This document shows positions 57,854 through 64,000 of a stretch of 64,000 nucleotides of DNA, one piece after another. The translations under genes and the position numbers were made by a program. The stretch is taken from assembly GCF_014837235.1 (NCBI RefSeq), contig NZ_JACYFT010000001.1:943688-1007687 (forward strand), written 5' to 3'. The stretch comes from Limnohabitans radicicola (GTDB taxonomy: Bacteria; Pseudomonadota; Gammaproteobacteria; Burkholderiales; Burkholderiaceae_C). The first letter of the stretch is position 1, and the number at the start of each line of letters is the position of its first letter. The notes below the pieces were generated by a model. The model ran no database searches and had not been told where the DNA came from. It saw only the letters and a program-made list of their open reading frames with translations.

Positions 57854-58600
57854 ATGCCCGACATGCCCCGCACCGAAACACTGCCTTTGCAGGCGCTGTC
57901 CCTGTCCAAGTCCTACCAAGGACACCCCGCCCTGCGTGAGGTGAGCCTGAGTCTGCGCCGGGGTGAGCGTGTGGCACTGCTGGGGCCCAACGGGGCTGGC
58001 AAATCCACGCTGCTGCAGTTGCTCACGGGCCTGTTTGTGCCCGACAGTGGCGAGATCCAGATCATGGGACACGATTTGCGCCATGCGGCACCTCGCGCAC
58101 TGGCGCATCTGGGGGTGGTGTTCCAGCAACCCGCGCTCGACCTCGACCTGAGTGTGCGCGCCAATCTGCGCTTTCACACCGATCTGCATGGCCTGCCTGC
58201 ACGCGAAGCCAATGCCCGCATTGAAGAAGACCTGCAAAGGCTGGGCCTGCTGGAACACCTGAACAAGGCCTGTCGCACTTTGTCTGGCGGCAACCGCCGC
58301 AAAATCGAGTTGGTGCGTGCCCTCTTGCACCGCCCGGCAGTGCTCTTGATGGACGAAGCCACCGTGGGCCTGGATCCGGCCTCGCGTGTGCAGCTGCTGC
58401 AAGCGGTAGAAGCCCTGCAGCGCGAACGTGGCGTGGCCACACTCTGGGCCACCCACCTGGTCGAAGAAGTGGAGCACGCCCAGCGCGTGGTGGTGCTGCA
58501 CAAAGGGCAACTGCGCCATGAAGGGCCCGTTGCTTCTTTGCTGACGGAGACCGGACAAGCCACGCTGCAAGAAGCCTTCCTGGCGCTCACCCGTGCCTGA
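57854..58600 (+). CDS. ABC transporter ATP-binding protein of the PQQ alcohol dehydrogenase system
   Basis: A 248-residue ATPase: Walker A GPNGAGKST near residue 45, Q-loop VVFQQPALDLDLS, ABC signature LSGGNRRKIEL, Walker B AVLLMDEATVGLD and switch His in WATHLVEE. It belongs to the ATPases that accompany ABC-2 permeases at PQQ dehydrogenase loci. The permease and binding protein of the same system are on the opposite strand 3.3 kb away, so the system is split into two transcripts. Confidence 0.88.
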   Translation: MPDMPRTETLPLQALSLSKSYQGHPALREVSLSLRRGERVALLGPNGAGKSTLLQLLTGLFVPDSGEIQIMGHDLRHAAPRALAHLGVVFQQPALDLDLSVRANLRFHTDLHGLPAREANARIEEDLQRLGLLEHLNKACRTLSGGNRRKIELVRALLHRPAVLLMDEATVGLDPASRVQLLQAVEALQRERGVATLWATHLVEEVEHAQRVVVLHKGQLRHEGPVASLLTETGQATLQEAFLALTRA

Positions 58601-58698
58601 ATGCTTGTGGCCTGACGGCTGCTCGCGTCAACTGCGCGACGGCACAGCCATTGCACTGCCGTTAGGCTGATGGTTTCACTGCCTTATCGGAGACACCC

Positions 58699-59349
58699 AT
58701 GCTCAAACTCTGCGGCTTCGCAGCCAGCAACTACCACAACAAAGTCAAATTGGCCTTGCTCGAAAAAGGCGTGCCCTTTGAAGAAGAAATCGCCTGGGTG
58801 GGTGAGACCGATCCTGCTGCCAGCCCTCTGGGCAAGGTGCCCTATTTCAAAACCGAAGATGGGGCGATGTGCGAGTCGGCCGTGATGCTGGAATACATCG
58901 AGCAAAAGTACCCACAAAACCCGCTGCTGCCTGCCGATCCGTTTGCCGCTGCCAAGGTGCGCGAACTGGCGCTGTTTCTGGACCTGCACCTGGAACTGGT
59001 CGCACGCAACCTCTACCCCGAAGCCTATTTCGGTGGCAAGGTGAGCGACTCGGTCAAGGAAAAAGTCGGTGCGCAGCTGGAGAAAAATGTCGCGGCTTTT
59101 GCCAAACTGGCCAAGTTTTCGCCATTCGTCGCGGGAGACCGCTTGACGCTGGCCGACTGCGCGGCCGTCACGCACCTGCCCCTGGTCTCGGGTGCCACCA
59201 AGCTGATTTACGGCAAAGACTTTCTGGCCGAGCTGCCCGCTCGCGAGTACCTCAAGATGATGGGCGAGCGCCCCCACATGCAGACCATCAACGCCGACCG
59301 CAAAGCCAATATGGAATTGATGATGGCGCGCATGAAAGCCAAGAGCTGA
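58699..59349 (+). CDS. Glutathione S-transferase family protein
   Basis: A 216-residue cytosolic protein with a thioredoxin-like N-terminal domain (MLKLCGFAASNYHNKVKLALLEKGVPFEEE, then GKVPYFKTEDGAMCESAVMLEYIEQ, the glutathione-binding ES pair) and an all-helical C-terminal domain. The substrate cannot be told. It follows the ABC ATPase gene by 98 bp and is probably independent of it. Confidence 0.9.
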   Translation: MLKLCGFAASNYHNKVKLALLEKGVPFEEEIAWVGETDPAASPLGKVPYFKTEDGAMCESAVMLEYIEQKYPQNPLLPADPFAAAKVRELALFLDLHLELVARNLYPEAYFGGKVSDSVKEKVGAQLEKNVAAFAKLAKFSPFVAGDRLTLADCAAVTHLPLVSGATKLIYGKDFLAELPAREYLKMMGERPHMQTINADRKANMELMMARMKAKS

Positions 59350-59383
59350 GTCTGTTCGCTGGCGCACGGCCAGCGCTGCGCCC

Positions 59384-59410
59384 CTGCCAGCGGCTTGAGC
59401 CGCTTGGCAG
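59384..59410 (+). terminator. Hairpin after the glutathione S-transferase gene
   Basis: CTGCCAGCGGC / GCCGC-T-TGGCAG forms an 11-bp stem with one bulged base and a TTGA loop, 35 bp after the stop codon. No U-tract follows on the plus strand. It probably separates the transferase gene from the zinc-finger protein gene. Confidence 0.45.
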
Positions 59411-59416
59411 GCGGCA

Positions 59417-59430
59417 TTGACCCACATCAA
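59417..59430. promoter_or_regulatory. FNR/ANR-type box upstream of the TraR/DksA-like gene
   Basis: TTGACCCACATCAA matches the FNR-family consensus TTGAT-N4-ATCAA with one change. It lies 34 bp ahead of the start codon of the zinc-finger protein gene. Its distance to the gene allows either activation or repression, since the transcription start is unknown. Confidence 0.55.
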
Positions 59431-59464
59431 TACCGCGCCCCCCCCCGACGCCTAGGATGAAGCC

Positions 59465-59824
59465 ATGACTTCATCCCACACCTTCCACCGTGAGCGTCTG
59501 CTGCAAGCACGCGCCGAGTTGCTGCAACGCATGGCCGAAGAACGCGGCGGCCTGGTCTCACGCGCCGACATGGCGGCCAAGCACGATGTGCGCGACTTTG
59601 AAAACCGGGCTCAGGCGATTTCCGAGCGCGACGACGAGTTCGCCATGAACGAACACGAAACCGCCGAACTGGGCGCGTTTGAACAAGCCTTGACCCGGCT
59701 GGATGCAGGCCAATACGGCCAATGCAAGGACTGCGGTGCCACCATCCCCGAAGCCCGTCTGGCGGTGCACCCGGCCGCTTTGCGTTGCATTGCCTGCCAG
59801 ACCACGTTCGAAAAAACCCATTGA
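59465..59824 (+). CDS. TraR/DksA-family zinc-finger protein
   Basis: A 119-residue protein with an N-terminal helical coiled region (residues 5-80, with DFENRAQAISERDDEFAMNEHETAEL) and a C-terminal four-Cys zinc finger (CKDCG...RCIAC). DksA/TraR proteins bind in the secondary channel of RNA polymerase. The acidic tip Asp pair of DksA is only partly recognisable, so its effect on polymerase may differ. An FNR-type box lies directly upstream. Confidence 0.88.
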   Translation: MTSSHTFHRERLLQARAELLQRMAEERGGLVSRADMAAKHDVRDFENRAQAISERDDEFAMNEHETAELGAFEQALTRLDAGQYGQCKDCGATIPEARLAVHPAALRCIACQTTFEKTH

Positions 59825-59867
59825 TTTTCAGTCTGCTGCAGGCTGGCAGGCTGCTATGCTTTGTCGC

Positions 59868-60281
59868 ATGCGCAGCTTGTTTCATTTCGCCTTCAATGTC
59901 ACCGACCTGAACGAGGCCCGCCGCTTTTATGGCGGCATCCTGGGCTGCCAGGAAGGCCGCTCCACCGACACCTGGGTGGACTTCGACTTCTTCAACCACC
60001 AGATTTCGCTGCACCTGGGCGAGCCGCTCAAAACCGCACCCACAGGCCGTGTGGGCGAGCACATGGTGCCCATGCCGCATTTCGGTCTGGTGCTGCAAAA
60101 GGACGACTGGCAGGCCATGGCCGATCGGCTCCAGGCGGCTGGCGTGGCTTTTGTGATTGAGCCGCAGCTGCGTTTTGCCGGGCAACCCGGCGAGCAGTGG
60201 ACGATGTTCTTTCTCGATCCCTTCGGCAACCCCCTGGAGATCAAGGGGTTCGCCTCCCTGGACACGCTTTACGCCAGCTGA
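59868..60281 (+). CDS. VOC-family (glyoxalase/dioxygenase fold) protein
   Basis: A 137-residue protein with the two beta-alpha-beta modules of the vicinal-oxygen-chelate fold: FHFAFNVTDLNEARRFYGGILGC at the start and MFFLDPFGNPLEIKGF at the end. Candidate metal ligands are an early His and Glu in NPLEIKG. The start ATG at 59868 fits the fold; an in-frame ATG at 59856 adds four residues. Its last 13 bp overlap the end of the convergent FAH-family gene. Confidence 0.85.
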   Translation: MRSLFHFAFNVTDLNEARRFYGGILGCQEGRSTDTWVDFDFFNHQISLHLGEPLKTAPTGRVGEHMVPMPHFGLVLQKDDWQAMADRLQAAGVAFVIEPQLRFAGQPGEQWTMFFLDPFGNPLEIKGFASLDTLYAS

Positions 60282-61276
60282 GCGATCTGCTGGTCGATGG
60301 CGCCGAACAGGCTCTCGCCGTCTTTGCCTTTCATCTCGATGCGGATGGTGTCGCCGAACTTCATGAATTCGGTCGAGGGCTTGCCGTCCAGGATGGTTTC
60401 GATCGCACGCTTTTCGGCGATGCAGCTGTAGCCCTTGGGCCAGTCTTTTTTGCCGTTGACTTCCACACCCTTGTTGCTCACGGTGCCGCTGCCCACGATG
60501 GAGCCAGCGCGCACATTGCGCGTCTTGCAGATGTGGGCGATGAGCTGGCCAAAGTGGAAGGTCATCTCAGGACCCGCATCACACAGGCCAACCTTGCGGC
60601 CGTTCCAGGTGGACTGCAGCGTCAGGTGCACGCGGCCGCCCTGCCAGGCGTCGCCCAGCTCGTCGGGCGTCACGGCCACCGGGCTGAAGGCGGTGGCGGG
60701 CTTGCTCTGGAAGAACCCAAAGCCCTTGGCCAATTCGTTCGGGATCAGGTTGCGCAGGCTCACATCGTTGGCCAGCATCAACAAGCGCACGCCTTCGATT
60801 GCTTCTTCTGGCGTGGCCCGCATGGGCACGTCACCCGTGATCACGGCGATTTCGGCTTCAAAGTCGATGCCATAGGCCTCGTCGGGGCAGACCACTTTGT
60901 CACAGGGGCCCAGAAAATCGTCGCTGCCGCCCTGGTACATCAGCGGGTCGGTGTAAAAGCTCTCGGGGACTTCGGAGTTGCGCGCCGCACGGACCAGCTC
61001 AACGTGGTTGATGTAGGCTGAGCCATCGGCCCACTGGTAGGCGCGGGGCAGTGGGGCCATGCAGTTGTGCGGGTCGAACGGGAAAGCATGGCGCGCCTTG
61101 CCGCTGTTAAGTGTCTGGTAGAGGTCTTCCAGTTGGGGCGACAGGAAGTTCCAATCGTCCAGCACCTGCTGCAGGGTGTCCGCAATGCCGGTCGCATAAT
61201 GGGCGCTGCCGAGGTCGCGGGACACCACCACCAGTTGTCCGTCACGTGAGCCGTCTTTGTAGGTCGCCAGTTTCAT
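60269..61276 (-). CDS. Fumarylacetoacetate hydrolase-family protein
   Basis: A 335-residue protein with the FAH fold. Metal-binding acidic residues are in YGIDFEAEIAVITGDV, and a substrate-side segment is SIVGSGTVSNKGVEVNGKKDWPKGYSCIAEKR. Proteins of this kind hydrolyse fumarylacetoacetate (homogentisate route) or fumarylpyruvate (gentisate route). The second would complement the salicylate 5-hydroxylase in this window, but 42 kb separates them and the substrate is not proven. It is divergent from an IclR-type regulator with a clear dyad between. Confidence 0.82.
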   Translation of the reverse strand: MKLATYKDGSRDGQLVVVSRDLGSAHYATGIADTLQQVLDDWNFLSPQLEDLYQTLNSGKARHAFPFDPHNCMAPLPRAYQWADGSAYINHVELVRAARNSEVPESFYTDPLMYQGGSDDFLGPCDKVVCPDEAYGIDFEAEIAVITGDVPMRATPEEAIEGVRLLMLANDVSLRNLIPNELAKGFGFFQSKPATAFSPVAVTPDELGDAWQGGRVHLTLQSTWNGRKVGLCDAGPEMTFHFGQLIAHICKTRNVRAGSIVGSGTVSNKGVEVNGKKDWPKGYSCIAEKRAIETILDGKPSTEFMKFGDTIRIEMKGKDGESLFGAIDQQIAQLA

Positions 61277-61343
61277 GTTGTTTGTTTCCTCGGTGCTCGA
61301 TCGGCTACAGTGTGCAGCAGATCAAAATTACGCATTGGTAAAC

Positions 61344-61359
61344 TCGTTTAACTAAACGA
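61344..61359. promoter_or_regulatory. Probable IclR operator between the FAH and IclR genes
   Basis: TCGTTTAACTAAACGA is a perfect dyad with 7-bp arms and a 2-base centre. It lies in the 101-bp divergent gap, 18 bp from the regulator start and 67 bp from the hydrolase start. IclR proteins bind such palindromes in their own divergent promoters. Confidence 0.6.
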
Positions 61360-61377
61360 AAATCCATTCTAGACCAA

Positions 61378-62196
61378 ATGGCCCCCACAAGCACCCCACC
61401 CGAAGACAAGGAACGCGCCGGCATCCAGTCGGTCGAAGTCGGTTTTGCGCTCCTCGACGTGCTGGCCCAGGCCCCCGGCCCATTGATGCTGCGGGATCTG
61501 GCGGCTGCTGCCGGCATGAGCGCGGCCAAGGCCCACCGCTACCTGGTGAGCTTTCAGCGCCTGGGGCTGGTGGTGCAGGACAGCGGCAACACCCGCTACG
61601 AACTCGGCCCCGCCACCTTGCGTCTGGGCCTGGCCACGCTGTCGCGGCTGGACGCGGTCAAGATGGCCCGCGAACGCCTGCCCGCCCTGATGGAGCAAAT
61701 CGGCCACACCCTGGCACTGGCCGTCTGGGGCAACCGGGGGCCGACCCTGGTGCATTGGCAAGAATCGCCGCTGGCGGTGCCCGTGAACCTGCGCCTGGGC
61801 GATGTGATGCCCATGCTGACCTCGGCCACGGGGCGCTGCTTTGCCGCCTTCATGGGACACGGCATCGGGGTCGATCAGGCCCGCGCCATGATCGAGGCCG
61901 AGATGGCCCAGGCCCGCAAGGCCGGGCGGCACGACGTGCCCCACACCCCCGCACAACTGGACGCCCTGCTGCGTGAGCTGCGCCAGCACGGCATGGGCCG
62001 TGTGGAGAACGTGCTGCTGCCGGGCATCTCGGGCTTTTGCGCACCGGTGTTCGACGCCGATGGGCACCTGGCGCTGGGTGTGGTGTCGATGGGCTCGTCG
62101 GCCACGTTTTCGACCGACTGGAACGGCCCGCTGGCCCAAGCGCTCAAAAACATGGCCAAGCAGCTGTCTGCCGATCTGGGCTGGACCGGCCCCTGA
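61378..62196 (+). CDS. IclR-family transcriptional regulator
   Basis: A 272-residue regulator with an N-terminal winged HTH (residues 15-75, LLDVLAQAPGPLMLRDLAAAAGMSAAKAHRYLVSFQRLGLV) and the IclR effector domain (LGDVMPMLTSATGRCFAAFM and a late GFCAPVFDADGHLALGVVSMG). It is divergent from the FAH-family gene, its likely target, with a palindromic operator in the gap. The effector is unknown; an aromatic ring-cleavage intermediate is plausible. Confidence 0.88.
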   Translation: MAPTSTPPEDKERAGIQSVEVGFALLDVLAQAPGPLMLRDLAAAAGMSAAKAHRYLVSFQRLGLVVQDSGNTRYELGPATLRLGLATLSRLDAVKMARERLPALMEQIGHTLALAVWGNRGPTLVHWQESPLAVPVNLRLGDVMPMLTSATGRCFAAFMGHGIGVDQARAMIEAEMAQARKAGRHDVPHTPAQLDALLRELRQHGMGRVENVLLPGISGFCAPVFDADGHLALGVVSMGSSATFSTDWNGPLAQALKNMAKQLSADLGWTGP

Positions 62197-62240
62197 ATGG
62201 TGCCCCAGGCCAACGCACACCCCAAACGCCCCCCAAGAGC

Positions 62241-63377
62241 ATGACGGCAGCACACGACGCACCCGAGCGCACTGGCCCGTCGCGACGCACGCTCACGGCG
62301 CTGGCACTGGTGATCGCCCTGGTGCATCTGGCATTGTTGCTGGGCATCACACACACGCTCGACTGGAGCCTGCAGCCGAACACCGCCACCGCCCCCATGA
62401 AGACGCGCATGATCGCGCCGCCGCCCCCAACAGCCTTGGCGGAGCGTCCGGCACGGCTGCCTCCTCCGCCACGCCGCCTGCCCCCACCTGCCCCCCCCCA
62501 CGCAGAACCCCCTGCCGAAGCCAGCCCGCCCGCACTGCCCCCCACAGTGGCCGAGCCCGCTGCTTCGGAGCCGATCCCTGCGGTGGCCAGCGCAGAGCCT
62601 ACAGCCTCTGCTCCCGAGGCAGCCGCCGCCCCTCCCCTGACCCCGGTGTCCACGGCCGCGCCCGCCAACAGCTGGCCCACCATGGCCCTGGGCACTTTGC
62701 CGCCATCCAGCCTGATGAGCTACCAGCTGACAGGCATGGACAAAGGCTTCACTTACCACGCCAATGGCGAGTTGCGCTGGCAGCACAACCCCCAGGCCTA
62801 TGCCCTGAGCCTGTCGGTCAAAGCCTTCCTGATCGGCAGCCGCCAGTGGCGCAGCACGGGGCTGATCGACGGCTCGGGCTTGTCGCCGCTCAAGTTCACC
62901 GACAGTTGGCGCGGCGAGCGGGCGTCCCACTTCGACCGCGAGCAAAAACGCATCGTGTTCAGCAGCAACGCGCCCGTGGCCGCGCTGCTGCCTGGCGCGC
63001 AAGACCAGATCAGCTTGTACCTGCAGCTTGCAGGCGCCATGGCAGGCGACCCCGAACGCTACCCGGCGGGCACCCGCATGCTGATCCAAACGGCCACACT
63101 GCGCGACGCCGTGCCTTGGCTGCTGATGCTGGAAGGTCAGGAGCCCCTGACGGTGGCGGGCCAAACCATCACGACCACCAAATGGGTATGCCAGCCGCGC
63201 AACCAATACGAGGCCCGGGTCGAGATGTGGCTCTCGCCACGCCACGCCTGGATGCCCGCGCGCATCCGCATCACCCAGGTCAGCGGCAGCTACATCGACC
63301 TGAACCTGCGCAGCATGGAGCCACTGCCACCGCTGCCGCTGGACACCCCGGTTGGCGAAAAAACCACAGGCTCTTGA
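62241..63377 (+). CDS. DUF3108 protein with TonB-like proline-rich linker
   Basis: A 378-residue protein. One N-terminal helix (TLTALALVIALVHLALLLGITH) is followed by a long Pro/Ala-rich region (residues about 52-145, with PPPP, RLPPPPRRLPPP), then a DUF3108 domain to the C-terminus (YQLTGMDKGFTYHANGELRWQ, KFTDSWRGERASHFDREQKR). The layout, a membrane anchor with a periplasm-spanning Pro-rich arm, is that of TonB, but the end domain is not TonB-like. The function is unknown. It is 44 bp behind the IclR gene. Confidence 0.75.
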   Translation: MTAAHDAPERTGPSRRTLTALALVIALVHLALLLGITHTLDWSLQPNTATAPMKTRMIAPPPPTALAERPARLPPPPRRLPPPAPPHAEPPAEASPPALPPTVAEPAASEPIPAVASAEPTASAPEAAAAPPLTPVSTAAPANSWPTMALGTLPPSSLMSYQLTGMDKGFTYHANGELRWQHNPQAYALSLSVKAFLIGSRQWRSTGLIDGSGLSPLKFTDSWRGERASHFDREQKRIVFSSNAPVAALLPGAQDQISLYLQLAGAMAGDPERYPAGTRMLIQTATLRDAVPWLLMLEGQEPLTVAGQTITTTKWVCQPRNQYEARVEMWLSPRHAWMPARIRITQVSGSYIDLNLRSMEPLPPLPLDTPVGEKTTGS

Positions 63378-63428
63378 ATTTGGTCAGGGCATGCCCAAAT
63401 GCCAGACTTGTTGAGAGAGAATGAAGCC

Positions 63429-63710
63429 ATGAACCTGCTGTACGAATCTGACGCCTTTGCCGTGATGCATGTGCTGGCCAATGCCACAGAGGATGCCGCC
63501 GCGAGTCCCGGCAAGCCCTCTCTGGAGCGCCACGGATTTGAAATCGTCGACAAGCGCTCGGGCAAAGAGGTTTACCTCGACGGCTCCTGGGCAGAGATGT
63601 TCCAGCAAAAGATCCAGGTCTGGCAGCAGCACACCCCCACCCAGGAAGAAGTTGAAGACACGCTCGACGGCTACGTGGGCCTGGCCCAGCAACCCGTCGT
63701 CGTGCACTGA
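63429..63710 (+). CDS. DUF3567 protein
   Basis: A 93-residue protein, MNLLYESDAFAVMHVLAN..., with the conserved GFEIVDKRSGKEVYLDGSWAEMFQ core. DUF3567 is found mainly in Burkholderiales and has no known function. The start Met ten codons inside the longest frame matches the family's N-terminus. Confidence 0.85.
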   Translation: MNLLYESDAFAVMHVLANATEDAAASPGKPSLERHGFEIVDKRSGKEVYLDGSWAEMFQQKIQVWQQHTPTQEEVEDTLDGYVGLAQQPVVVH

Positions 63711-63737
63711 CCGGCCCACGGCTGGGCTCAAGTGCCT

Positions 63738-64000
63738 TCAGGCCGCAGCGATGCGGCGCTCTTCCAGCCTGAACAAGGGCCCCACCAGCAACAGCACCGC
63801 CACCAGGCGGCTGACCTGAAACGCCGTCACCACCGGCACCCCCAACTGCAGCACCTTGGCCGTGATGGCCATTTCGGCAATGCCCCCGGGCGAAGTGCCC
63901 AGCGACAGTGTGGCCACATGCAAATCGGTGCCCCAGGCCAGTGCCCAGGCGAACAGGGCCGAAGCAAGCATCATGGCCAAGGTACCGATCGCCACCGACA
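63738..64000 (-). CDS. AbrB-family membrane protein (5' part outside window)
   Basis: The last 87 codons of a polytopic membrane protein of the AbrB type (YbfB/'ammonia monooxygenase-like'). The diagnostic segment SLGTSPGGIAEMAITAKVLQLGVPVVTAFQVSRL is intact, followed by a final helix and RLEERR tail. The 5' part lies beyond base 64000. Function is unknown; it is possibly a transporter. Confidence 0.8.
   Translation of the reverse strand, partial: SVAIGTLAMMLASALFAWALAWGTDLHVATLSLGTSPGGIAEMAITAKVLQLGVPVVTAFQVSRLVAVLLLVGPLFRLEERRIAAA

Noticed and set aside
60269-60281. Overlap of the VOC and FAH genes as a sign of a sequencing error
   Set aside because: Both reading frames end with family-typical C-termini. 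A 13-bp tail-to-tail overlap is common in compact genomes.

Overview
The window is chromosomal DNA of a GC-rich betaproteobacterium, most likely order Burkholderiales, family Comamonadaceae. The case rests on gene content: PhaM, a DUF3567 protein, a tripartite-tricarboxylate (Bug) binding protein, a NahR-type regulator with salicylate 5-hydroxylase, and an OxyR with both redox cysteines. The genus cannot be fixed from this sequence; a freshwater Limnohabitans/Rhodoferax-like organism is a guess. No tRNA, rRNA, CRISPR array, insertion sequence or prophage was seen.

Region by region: 1-5838 is the spc ribosomal protein operon on the minus strand (rplN to rpsM, with secY and rpmJ). 6048-15094 is housekeeping: glpKD, proC, recG-oxyR-ubiA and queA. 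15082-18167 is a salicylate 5-hydroxylase cassette with a divergent NahR-like regulator. It lies between queA and tgt and has a Fur-box core in its divergent promoter. 19378-23622 is a KdpD/KdpE-like two-component pair directly upstream of the potassium transporter gene kup. 23692-25652 holds a FIST-domain protein and PhaM. 25726-31637 is a copper-related operon: DUF2946, TonB receptor, YcnI/DUF1775, PCu(A)C chaperone and a second TonB receptor. Small genes follow to 32450.

The most interesting part is 32073-58600, which I read as one alcohol-oxidation region. It contains a PQQ alcohol dehydrogenase with the Asp-x-Asp pair typical of lanthanide-dependent enzymes. Also present are its cytochromes, a PedF-type c550, a MoxJ-type binding protein, a PqqU(YncD)-like TonB receptor, a second TonB receptor beside a sensor kinase/response regulator, two quinoprotein-relay metallohydrolase-like proteins, a SoxYZ-like carrier and a PQQ-associated ABC system. 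An acetaldehyde-type dehydrogenase with its DUF779 partner and a sigma-54 activator of the AcoR type complete it. At least three operons start with a perfect or near-perfect -24/-12 (sigma-54) promoter, and three weaker matches precede others. No pqq biosynthesis gene is in the window, so the PqqU-like receptor suggests PQQ may be taken up. Inside this region a four-gene cassette (41604-44197) encodes an ExbB/TolQ-like channel, a membrane-anchored partner with a periplasmic beta-type domain, and two unrecognised envelope proteins. It is the best candidate here for an undescribed system.

58699-64000 returns to mixed metabolism: GST, a TraR/DksA zinc-finger protein behind an FNR-type box, a VOC protein, an FAH-family hydrolase with a divergent IclR regulator, a DUF3108 protein, DUF3567 and a truncated AbrB-family membrane protein.

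Coordinates of starts were adjusted by ribosome-binding sites, stop/start overlaps and family length. All family assignments come from reading the protein sequence, with no database search.
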